Part shown: positions 43,820 through 55,600 of the stretch, in pieces
Position numbering within the stretch: the first letter of the stretch is position 1
How the letters are laid out: each line of letters opens with the position of its first letter
NCBI RefSeq assembly: GCF_050624435.1
Contig: NC_134536.1
Span: 7,940,758 to 8,004,757, forward strand
Direction: 5' to 3'
DNA length: 64,000 nt
DNA from: Tenrec ecaudatus
Taxonomy: Eukaryota; Chordata; Mammalia; Afrosoricida; Tenrecidae
Position numbers and translations under genes: made by a program
Notes under the pieces: model-generated
Told to the model about the DNA's origin: nothing
Databases searched by the model: none
The model's input: the letters and a program-made list of their open reading frames with translations, nothing else

Positions 43820-46800
43820 CTGCAAGGCAAGGACACAGGTCAGAGAGCCCTGGCGGCTGTAAGAGCTGGCACTGTGCCCACTTCATTGCCCCGGATGTGG
43901 TTTCCTCCCGGTGCCGATACCCAACAGCCCCTCCGAGCCGCTCTGTGATGCAGACAGTCCTGCTGTGTCCCCAGGGGCTGACAGATGCCGCCCACACAGG
44001 CACAGGCAGTGAGTGGCTGGGGCCACCTCCCGTTCCACCAGCAGCATTTTCACTCAGTGATGGCTCTCAGCAGCCAGCCCAAACCCTCCTCGTGCTTAAT
44101 CAATGGCGCCGCCATCTTCCTCTGCTGGGCCGAAAAACAAACAAAAAGACAGAATTCACGCCTGACCCTGGATCCGATCCGTCCCTGGCCCTACTTCTCA
44201 CCACACCCACTGTGCCCGCTGTCCTGAGCCAGCTCTGTCCAGCTGTCGAAATGCGCATCAGATCCCGTGTCTCTTTCAAACCTTCCCAGATTGCCCACAG
44301 GAGCCCTGGTGGCTTTGTGGCTTACACATCAGGCTGCTGTTCAAAGGCACCAGCCTTGAACCCCGAGGGAGAAAGACGGGGCTTCCTCCTCTTTTGTATC
44401 AAGAGGTACAACCTCGGAAACCCACAGGCTTTCTACGCTGTCCTACAGGGTCGCTAGGAGTTGGCATTCACTTGCTGGCAGCGAGTTTGGCTCAATAATG
44501 CCAGGTTTCTCCTGGGGGATGGGGGGAAGGGAGCAGCCTGTCACCCTTACACAGCCTGGCCCTGGTTGTGGGCTGCTGCCCTGCCCTCTTCTCCTCACGG
44601 TTCCAGGCACAGATCCTCCTGCATTCCCCACGGCACCCACTGGCCTTTGCCTGGAAGCGTGCTTGTCCCCCCAGATGTCCCTGGGTAATTTCCATCCTCA
44701 CCACCTTCAAATCTTTGCTCAAGTCTCCCCGCTTTAATGAGGGCCACCAATTGTCCCCTCCACATTGTGACTCCCCAGTCCTCCCCCGCCCCACTCTGCA
44801 GGCCTGCTCTAGCACTTAACTAGTCACTTAGGACACCAGCTCCCACCGAGTGGGCGCCACCTCTCAGCATGTGTGTGTGTGTGTGTGTGTGTGTTGGGGC
44901 AGCAATGCTCCGGGGGGAGGGTGTGTGTGTGTGTGTGTGTTGGAGCAGCATTAGCGCACCATTGGCGCCACCTCTCAGCATGTGTGTGTGTGTGTGTGTG
45001 TGTGAAAGGCTGAGGCTTTTTGAAAGTGGACCACTCGACCTTTCTTCTGAGGTTCAAACTGCCAACCGGAGATGCCAAGCACTTACTGCCCACCTGTGCC
45101 CCCAGGAACACCTGCCACCCCACATACAGCCACCCACGAGCAGGCGGCCTCCTCCCATGGGCACGGGCACGGGCACACCTGGCTTCCCAGCACCTCACAG
45201 GGAGCAGCTCACATTGCCTTTTCAGCAAGTTGGAGACGTGTGGTGTGTGGGAACCCAGCTCAGCCACGTCTGTCCGCACCGTTTGTCCCGACTCTGTGTC
45301 TGTGTCACCCCTTAAACATTCTCGTGGTACCCCGCGCTTTCACCTCACTCCTGCACAACCAACAGCCTACGGCACAGCGCCGCCTGCACAACTCTGTGGC
45401 CTGGGAAACACGGTATGTTCCCATCAACCCACCATACCTCCAGGGTCTGCCTCTCAGTTCCCCAGTGGCCCGGAGGCATAACGGGCTGTGTGTTGGGTGG
45501 TGAACCACAAACAAGATCAGCAGTTCAAAATCACGAGCCGCTGCTCAGGAGAAAGGGGAGGCTCTCCGTTGGAGAATTAGCATCTCAGAACCCCACAGGG
45601 GCAGTTCAACCCTATTCTGTAGGGTTGCCGAGTCAGAACAGACTGCAAGGCCCTGAGAAATGGCTGTAAGTCCCCAGCATGGTGCCAACTGTGGCCAAGG
45701 CTCGGCGGAAGCTGGAGAATGAACGCTGCTGGACACAGCTACCTGGCCTTGCCAGTAGCTTTGCGCATCCCCCCCCCCCCCAGTCCCCCCAAGGCAGCCA
45801 GCGGGACTCGACTGAGACACAATGGAAATGCGGAGCCACAGGAAAGGCGCTGCTCCCCTCCCGCGCGGACACCTACTGTAGTAAGCAGTTGACGTTTGGT
45901 GAGTGCCTCCAGTGTCTATACAGGGACACCTGGAGGTCGGGATGGTGTCGGTATTCCTTCAAGATGCTCCGAGCACTGCCAACAGAGGTGTTCTTGGGTT
46001 AGTCAGTACAGTGTGACTCAACCTACTGCCCCCCTGAGGCTCCACGTGGAAAAAGGCTCGGGAGTGGGGGATGGGGGGTGGGGATGGCAGTGAAGAGAGG
46101 TGGGCTGAACACGGAAGCACCCACTCCTTAAACTTGTTGGTCAGGAGCAGGAACTTGTTCCGCGTGAAGCGCCGCACGTCAAACTTGCACAGGGTCTGGA
46201 ACTCCCAGTAGATCTGCTGCTCGCTGACCCCCGGCCACCTCTTGACACAGAGCATGAGGATGGGCGGTCGGATACTGGGATGGTCCGGACCAGAAAAATT
46301 CTGGAAAATACAGAGAACTGGAGGGATTCCCTGTGATTCCCACCAACATCTTGTCCGATCCGAAGGGCCTGACAGTTCTGGGAAAGGGTCTCCGTGAGGA
46401 GACGGGGTCCCAGGAGAAAGACACAGAAGAGACACAAGAACGGGCCTGCAGAGGCCCCCATGTACACCTCAGAGAAAGGCCACCAGCCCTCCCTGCCTCC
46501 TGTCCCCCAAGCACCCAAACAGAGTCCAGAAGAAATAGACTCTCTACTCACGATTTTAGGGACCCCAGCTCGGATAAGATTCACTTGGTTGACGTAAGGG
46601 GTCAGCACTTCCAGGTACAGGGGGAAGGAGGGCACAGGGGTGGAATCGCTACAACGGGCACAGAGAAAGCAAGCGCCCAGCTCTCAGATGCTCGGGTCTG
46701 CTCACCGACGCGGGTCAGAGAACAGAACCAGGGTGGCATGCCCACTCCCACATTGCTGCCTGGCTCCAACCCCAAGCTACATCAGTGTGATTCTCCCAGC

Positions 46801-49236
46801 TTCAAGATCCTGCCCAATAGCCCAAGCAAGAGCAGAGCTTTACAGGGCATCAGAGCCTGCTGGTGACAGCTTGCTGGAGGTCCCTCTAGGGACCAACAGG
46901 AGCGAGCAGCAGGCCCTGTGCATGCTCAGTGAGGTGCCATTTGTCACCCTGCGATGTCATGCCAGCACCTCCCCACCCCTTCCTGACCCTGGCCTCACGA
47001 TGAAGACATGCCCTCATGCTCCACACCCCACTTCCTGGGGCAGCCCCGGCCTGCAGGGCTTACAACCAAGGGCCCACGGGGTGAACGGAAACAAGCGCTT
47101 ACCCACAGGCTCTCTGGAGGAGTAAATGAGCCACTTTCAAAAGCACTAGAAAAGAAAGTTCGAGATGGAACCAAACACGCACCCTCATGGCTTATTTCCA
47201 GGCCACCTGGAGAAACACGCACCCGGGGCGCTGGTCACAGACCCAAAGAGAGTCTTCTCCATGGCCCGCGATGCTGAGCATCAGAACCGAGCAAACGTTC
47301 CAAACGGGCGGTGGGGATGACACCAGAACCCTTCGTGATGGGACCCCACTCCTGAATTGTATACGTGCACCACAGGCCAATGCAACCACTGGAGAAAAAA
47401 GATACTAATGGGACTTCTTGGCACAAAGACAGCAGCCCTTACCTGACCCACAGAGGAAGGCGTCGTAGGCTGCTTCGTGGGGATACTTGGTCTCAACTGA
47501 AACATCCAGAAAGAGGAGAGAAAATATTGAGCCGTGATAAGGACACAGCCTGAGGGGGGGGGGGGAGTGTCTACTGAAGGCACCGCCCACTGTCCCTCCA
47601 CACCCTGGGCACCCAAGTCCTGAGACATCTTGACCTGGGTGCTCTCCCAGGGCTGTGAGAGGGACTGGACCCCCGTCCGTGGAGGGGGAAAAGCTCAGTT
47701 TCTCGGTCTCTCCACGTGAGGTGGGTTGTGTGGCGCACGGTTAAGGGCCCAGCTCCTCACCGGAAGGCTAACAGTCCACCCAGGGCTCCCGCAGGACAAC
47801 TCACAACGCTCATGGCCATCGAGCTGACCTGGACCCAGGGCTACCCCGCGGTGACTTAGAAACGTTTGTGGAAAATGGAATCCAAAGACAGTGGGATTTG
47901 TCCACAACATGTTTGAAGCTCCCCCATGTGACAGCCAAGAGAGCTCTATTGGGTGGCTCTGCTGTGCCAAGTGGGTCGATATGAATCAGAACCAGCTCGA
48001 TGGTCCGTCAAGTCGAGGCTGGAGCGCAAGCCCCTACAGGCCTCCCTCCACTTGCTGCTCAGTGAGAGCCAGGCTCAGGACAGCTCACGGCTGCAGCCCC
48101 GGCATGGCATGCCCACCAAGAGAGGCGCTGGTTCTAGTGGGCACGTACCGTACTTTGTACAATTCCTCGAGTGGACAATCACGGGGCCAGAATTCCTCGT
48201 GGGATTCCAGTCGCTGGTGGGAGAGAGAAAACAGGGTAAAGAACAACTCTCTAGCGACAGGGCTCGCTAGGGCCTCATCCCTTAAGTCACTATCAATGAA
48301 GAGGTCTGCAGTCCTGGGTGACTTTGAGAACAGACGCAGACTAGTGGGCAGGGGCAGAACCAGGCTTCTTTCCACCTGTCCTCTTGACCCCTGAGCATGT
48401 GACCTTGCCACTCGTGTTGGTCGGTCGGCAGAGGGACCTCCAGCAAGCTGTCACCAGCAGGCCCTGATCCCCGGTAAAGCTCTGCTCTTGCTCTTTGGGC
48501 ACGATCTTGAAGCTGTGAGTTGGGGTACCCTAGTTCAAGAGGCTCTGAAGAAAGCAGCTGGGATGCTTGTCAAGCACTGAGTGCCATGATCAGCTGCCCA
48601 CCGCCCCTTCCCTCGGGCACCTAGTGTCCTCCGTGTAACTACCACGACTGCTTCTTTAAGCACAGTGCACGCGGGGACGCTTCAGTCTTCAGGATGCACA
48701 GAAGATGCTTCCTACAGCGGCTTGTACTTGGGGGGGTTCCAGAGCTGGGCCTGACATGAGAGCTGGGGAAGAGTCAGGGATTTCAAGCGGAGAAGAGAGG
48801 ACCGAGGCTCCCAAGAAGGGAAAGCGCAGCCAAAGCACTAGGCAGAAGACAGGCCCAGGCGGGCAAGGGCCAAGAGGACGTGTGGTAGTTTCAGGAGCCA
48901 CGGACAGAGCTGAAGCAGAAAACAAGAGCAAAATCACACTGGGCATGATTGCTGGTGGCAGTTGAGACAAGCAGCACTGGAGGAGAAAATAACAGGCGGC
49001 CTCAGCTGAGCGGACCACCCCGGGACCCCGAGGGAGGGCAGGGCCTACGGTTCACCTCCCGTCTGCTGGCCATGTTGTCTGCGGAGCCAAGCCCTGGAGG
49101 GCATCATGCTTGGTAAAGGAGAGGGGCGGCGACAAAGAGGAAGGCCCTCAGCAAGATGGACAGACACAATGGCTGTAGCGAGGAGGAGGAGGAGGAGGAG
49201 GAGGAGGAGGAGGAGGAGGAGGAGGAGGAGGAGTGT

Positions 49237-49273
<37 letters not shown>

Positions 49274-52200
49274 ACAGCAGCTAACAGCAAGGGGACCTTC
49301 ATGCATTTGCTGCCAAACCTGTTAGTGTCTCTACTGTGCTCAACCTCTCAGCCTGAATTGTGGTCATTGCATCATTTCATGTCAACTTGAAGCTATAAAA
49401 GTGTCGGGGTGGAGTCTAGTCTAGTCTGTCTGTCAGTCCGGTCACAGTCTCATGACCCTTCCTTGTGGGCCTGACCTTCTCATACAGAGGGTCCTGGGAA
49501 TGAATCAATCAATCGCAATCTCTGCCCTCTGCCCCTGCCCTCTGCCTTCACCCTTGTGCCAGCCAGCCACTCAGACTTTCCCGAGCCCTTGCCGAGTCCT
49601 GTGATGGGACCACCATCATTGGATCCACCCAACTCTGCACCCACTGGCCTGGGGTCCTCCTGCACTCTGCGTCCGTGCATGTGACTGCGTGAGTCTGAAG
49701 AGGGACTTACAGACTAGTATCAGACTGATGGACTTGAGTTGGGCAGGGCTGGGCTGCTTTATGGATGCACGATTACTTCTTGATATGAAGCTCTTTCCTA
49801 GACATAGATGAGTGTCTCTGGACCTGTTTCTCCGGTCAGCCCAGACTAACACGTCTGCAAGCCAGGCCCGGTCAGTGTACCCACGTGTTGGGAGCCAATA
49901 GCCATTAAGACCTTGGCCTCAGACACGTAGCAGAAACTTGGCCGCTTTCTAACAGCAAGGTTTTGTTTCCTGCCCAACTTCGCCCCCACATTCCAAGCTA
50001 CGTGCTCAGTAGCATGGGCAGTTGCGATAACTAACCTTGTTGCCATTAGTCAAAGTACTGAGCACCCATTGAACTGCAGATATACCATATTAGGAACATA
50101 GTGATAAGTTCACCCGGTAAGCCTTAATTTGCATGCGGACGTCACCACAGACGTCTTTGAGTACTGCTGCGCACCCTTTGTACCTTATTAGGAACATGTG
50201 GCTGATTGGTTGTTATACAGTATGCTTCATTGAAACGTGTAGCCAATTGGTTGTTACACAGTGTGCTTCATTGGAATATGTGCCTCCCACTTCCTTCTCT
50301 GTTGTAAATATATACCCCGAGTTTTGGCAAAATAAACGGGCTTGATCAGCACTTGTCTTGCCCCACGTCTCTGTGTCTTTTTTCCATCCAGGTTCGTTGC
50401 CCCTCCGGGTCACCGCGTGAGGGTCTCGCTGGACGAGACCCCAACACCCACGTCATGAGGGTGCTGTTTGGCACTGTTGTCATTGACACGGCACCACCGG
50501 CTGACGCCGCACGCGCTACCAAAGGGAAGGCACCCTTCGGGTATCTGTGCATGTCCAGGCACACAGCAGAGAGGGTACACCAGTTTGCTTTCAACCCATC
50601 ACGATGAAGAGAAGGCGGCAATGCACTGAGCCGCGCGATTTGGTGATACCTGGTGGGGATTATAAGTTAGGTTTACAGTAAGCTGGTTCATTAAGGGTGC
50701 AAGAGAATTGTGAAAAAGTTTGAAAGCGTGAGCATTTCCACCATGTAACGCAGATATAAAGTGACTATATAATATTGGGAAAATGCACAGATAGAGCTAT
50801 TTGGCTGCAATGTAGTTAATTACTTAACATAGTTCCTGTAGCCACAATCTTACTTAGCCTTTGTTACTCCCTCAAAACGACATTCATTGTCCTGATGGTT
50901 CTGGGTGAGGGTGGAGGTTGTGGGGGGTGGGGGGTGGAAATACTAATTTTATGATTCAGCTGTGAGTGACGGTTACCATGGTTACTTGTAACTGCCACCC
51001 TACTGGGTACCATCTCAGAAGTGGGTGGGTGGGTGAGGGTAGTGAGAGCCTCACTACCCGTGAGAAGAGGCAGGAGTAAAGCACGTCCTTTGGACCCTGA
51101 GATCCCTGTGCTCTGACTGACAGCTGAAGTGTGGCAGGGGCGAAGCAGCAGTCTGAGACAGAGCCGTGGGCTTCCCAGCACACAGAGCAGGCAAAGCTGA
51201 GTGCTGTGGGGCTGGGGGCTGGCTGAGCTGAGTTGGGTACTTCTAGGAGCTGGGCTCACTGACTCATGGAGCCTACTCACGGAGGTTTACGGAGGAGTGG
51301 CATGCCCTTTGGGCATTTATTGGCAGCCCCAAAAGACCTTTTAACATTGCCCGAGCAGAGCAGAGGCCAGATCAAGAAGCTGAGGGCCAGATTGAGGCCT
51401 GCCTGCAGGCACGGTAGAAAAGAAACTGTCCCAAGTGAACAACTGTATCTTCAGCACTTCTCACCCCACATGCAACCTGCTAAGCGTCCCCAGTCAGTCG
51501 AGAATCTGTTCTGTGCGACCACCACAGGGAGTTTGTGGAGCCAGTTCAAAAGCAGAGTGTGTTGTGGAAACAGAGCAAGACATGCGGAGCGTGCTCCAGG
51601 AGGCGGGGCAGGGGGCAGGGGGCCTCACCTGCGAGGCACACGAAAGCAAAGCGCAAACAGGGTATGTCTGTATTAACCCGTTTAAGGCCCGCAGCAACCT
51701 GGTGAGTCACGTACCGCTATTTTCTCCCATGACTCACTTTGAGGCAGACAGATTATGCAATTTGCCCCAAGTTATTTCTATGGCTAAACTAACAAAAACC
51801 AAAAAACCCAAACTGCCGTCCAGTTAGTTCCGACTTAATGCAGCCTACCCAGGATGCCCAGGACTGTTGCTCTTTACGGAGCAGGTGCCGTCTGTCCCCC
51901 AGCAGCTGGCGGGTGTGAAGTGCCCAACGCCCAGCCCACAGCCCCACCGGGCACCCTCCATAAGCCTATGAATGGCAAAGCGGGGTTTCTGCCCACAGCC
52001 CGTGCATTTCTCCTGTCCGTCCCTCCATCTGTCTGTCTCTGTGTCACACACACACACGCAGAGTGTCTCTTTCACCCTCTCCCGTTCACTGGCACACAGC
52101 CCCCCTCTCTCGTACCACCCCCCCCCCCCCGAGTGTACAGTCTTTCACAATCTCTTAAACACACTGCCCTCCTGGTTTCCCTCTCTGTCTCTATCTCACT

Positions 52201-52452
52201 GTCTGAGTCTCTTTCCCCCACAATCTCCCTCTCCTAGTAGTCTCCCCCTCATATGCGGGCTCTCAATCTCACACACGCACACACACACTGAAAACACAGG
52301 TGCACACAGCCTCTTTTGCAATCTCCCTTCTCACATATACCTCTCTCCTCCCTCAGACACACGCACACCATGCCTCTCTCTCTCTCCTCCCTCAGACACA
52401 CGCACACCATGCCTCTCTCTCTCCTCCCAGAGTGTGTCTGTCTGTCTGCCTG

Positions 52453-52509
<57 letters not shown>

Positions 52510-52591
52510 TTCTCTCAGTCCCTGAATTGGTCTCACAGTCTCATCTATCAGCCATACACACACACTCCCTCTTACATTCAGTCTACACCCC

Positions 52592-52644
<53 letters not shown>

Positions 52645-55600
52645 CTCACCACACCATCTCACGAGCCTCTCAACATGCAGTCTGTCTCTCACAAAGCTTC
52701 TCTAACCCACACCCACACCACCACACCCGCTCCGCAGTGTCTGGCACTGTAAGAACTTGGTCTGGAGCACAGCGCTGCGTTTGAGGACAGAGGAAGGAGC
52801 CTGTGGGGCTAGTGGGGCAGGGACACTCGGTGGCCTAGAGGTCCCGGGCTGGCTGGTTTGAACGAGGTCGCACCTGGCGGCTCGGGGAGGAAGGTCAGGC
52901 AGAAAGAGGCGCAGCGGGAGTGGAGAAGAGCAGAGGACTGGCCTGCAGGGGGAGGACACTGCTGGGCCCAGAGAGAAACACAGCCCGGCAAGGACGACAG
53001 GCCTCTAGCCCTGCCTTGGCCAGGGTCATCTCTGGGAAGGGGCATCACGGCTGACCAAGTAAAAGGATCAGTGAGAGGTGGGGAGGGAGCACAGGGGGCG
53101 CCCAGGCAGTACTGGGTCGCCATCTGTGGCGAACAATTTCATGTTTTTGTCACCACGTCCAAGATCCTGCTCGTAGGTCTGCCTCTCTCCCAACCCCACA
53201 GCCCTTCCCTGTGCGGTGGCCAAAGGCTCTTCACAAGTTCACCAGCCTTGACAGATGGAGCACGCAGTGAGCATGGGCTTACTGGTGCCGACTTGGGCGT
53301 CTGCCATGAGCCATGCGTGTGAAATTGCTCCCTGCAGAGCGGTGCGTCAGCACAAGGGAAGCCTGTGTTGAGCTTGTGTGTTGTGTAATCCACCCCTGCC
53401 TCCATGAGCCGGGCGGACAACAGTCTCAGAAGCGTAGCTCAAACCAGCCAGCCGTCATGAGGATGGAGCAGGGCTGGGCCCGAGGCTGCTTTACCAGGAC
53501 CCCTGCCCTCTCCAACGGAATCTATCAACCTCCATACCACCGCCCTCTGACCCAGCAGCAATACCACCTCCATACCCCCGCCCTCTGACCCACGGCCTTG
53601 GGGACAAGCACAGACACCTCGGGCACTGGCCTGAGGGAGAAGCCACGCGTTAGCAGCAGCTCCCAAACCAGGCTTTCCTCACCTGTTCAGGACTTCATAA
53701 ACTTCTGAAAGATTCGAGACCCTTGGGAAATTCAGTTCCTACAGTTACCGGAACGCAATCAGGAAGAATAAAAACATTTGCATTATTACCCAATTCAAGT
53801 GTCATCCAATGTTCACTGGAATCACCTGGAAAACGTCGATCTTCATTCCCTAATTATGCTCTCGGGATTCCCAATATCCCTGGGTTTCCCATAAGGGAGA
53901 AATGTAACGGGGGGGGGGGGTGTGAGGGGGGAGGGGGGAGGGGAGGGGGCGGGGACAATAACACACTATGACACACACATGCGCGCACACGCACACACAC
54001 ACACACCCATTCACGACCTCTTCAAAGCAGGTATTGAAGGGATTTATACACAAGGTCTCGACTCGGGTCAACAATGTATGTTGAGACTAGTGGGCAGTGT
54101 GAAAACTATGGAACAATATGATCTATGCATTAAATCCCAACTAATACTACTACTACTAATAATAAAGAACTTCGGAGCAATGCCAGGTTATCAACCCTCC
54201 AAGTTCAGCACCATCTCACTGAAAAGCAGCACAGGTCAGTTCCGACAGACTAGGCCCAAATCTCTCCCAGTGCATCCAGGGATGTCTGGAGACTGGCAGC
54301 ATCCCGGGAGCCATCCTCACTGAACCCACACCACGTCCAAACAGCAGACGCCTCTGTGGGTGGGAATGTGCCGGTGCCGCCCCAGCTCGGCGGCTCCCTT
54401 CCGGAATGGTGGACCGACCGTCTGGCTCCCCTTCCAGGGATTTGCGAGTATTTACGAGGTGTGTGTGCATCAAGCTCCAGGACGCTGATCAGGGGGAGCA
54501 CCAGGGGGAGGGCAGCCAAGGATGGAGGGGCTTCAAAAGGGGGTGGGTGGGCGTTGGTAGGGCAATGGAACTGAGAAAGGAATTTCTTCAGGAACATTTT
54601 GAAGCCCCCTCATATATACGTTCCCATGATGCCTCTGGGGTAACGGACACCACTTAATAAACTGTTCAAAGAACTGGGCAGGACGGGGGGGGGGGGCAAT
54701 AATACTGCACAAGAAGGAGAACACTGAGAAAGTGCTTTACGGGACGCACGGCTTCCCTGACCTCACCTTCCAGAGATCCTTGGTGACATTCTTGGTGTCA
54801 ATGAGAAGAGGGAACAGGTGGTGGATGTTCTGCTTAAACTGATCGTAGCTTTCTGAGGAGGAAGACACGGTCGGAGGGGAGATTACTTGCTGAAACAGTC
54901 TCCGTAAAACAAACAAGAACAAAATCGAAATTGAAAATGACCTTAATCTTACGGTTAAGGATCCCAAGTCTCAGACCAACTCCCCCCAGGAGAGAATCTG
55001 AGGATAAGAGACCAAGGCGTCCCCTCACAGAGGGCATGGGTTCCGGCCAGTGAAGGGGAGGTGGGCAGAGGCAGGGGTGAAACCAATCCTCTGCAAATGA
55101 CTATCTGGAGGAAACAAACTGGGATTCACTGGAGGGAGGAGCGGCCGGGGAAGAAAAGTTGAACTAGTCGTGGGCAGCGCCTGTGGCCACGCAACGTTGG
55201 CACGGATGTGTTGGGAAACCTCTGCCCTCGCATATCCCTCTGTAGTGTGCTTGGGCGGGCAGTGGGTCAATCGGTGTGTCTAAGACACTGAGCTATTGAC
55301 TTCCAGGCAGGCACGGTACTCGTGCAGGGTTCCACTGTGGTTCTGCCAGCACGCACCCTCCCCGCTTCCCCTAAACCCCTCCTCCCTAGGGGCCTTCACC
55401 TCCTCTCTCACCACCTCCACCACCACCACCACCACCACCACCACCACCACCACCACCACCACCACCACCACGGCACGTCAGCCACTACAGACCCATTGCC
55501 CTCGCGTCCATACTGTCGCATGGTGAGCCTGTGGTCCCCAGACCGCTCTCTCTGGAGGACCCGGCCGGTGGCAGCCCAACGTGTCACCACCGCGTCTGTC

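Larger units (their letters stand above)
48214..53682 (-). other. Largest PNLDC1 intron
   Basis: Between exons G and F (about 5.5 kb). Holds an RTE 3' end with GGA and TG tracts, two solo LTRs, a SINE and a large CT/CA block. No extra exon was seen. The CpG-poor unannotated stretches are 48520-49030, 50447-51790 and 52650-53680. Confidence 0.5.

Noticed and set aside
43423-44457. 344-codon plus-strand frame across PNLDC1 last exon
   Set aside because: No recognisable domain; it runs antisense through PNLDC1 exon M and an AfroSINE, so it is an incidental frame in GC-rich DNA.
44824-45315. Frames through the TG blocks
   Set aside because: (TG)n gives alternating Cys/Val or His/Thr in any frame.
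49106-49390. Frame with a long Arg run at 49106-49390
   Set aside because: Made of (AGG)n and (TG)n; no gene context.
50447-50640. Open frame with MRVLFGTVVIDTAP
   Set aside because: No family recalled, not conserved in splice context; it may be chance next to the LTR.
51972-52752. Long open frames (207 and 150 codons) in the CT/CA block
   Set aside because: Composition of simple repeats only (Ser/Leu and His/Thr runs); no domain, no splice link.
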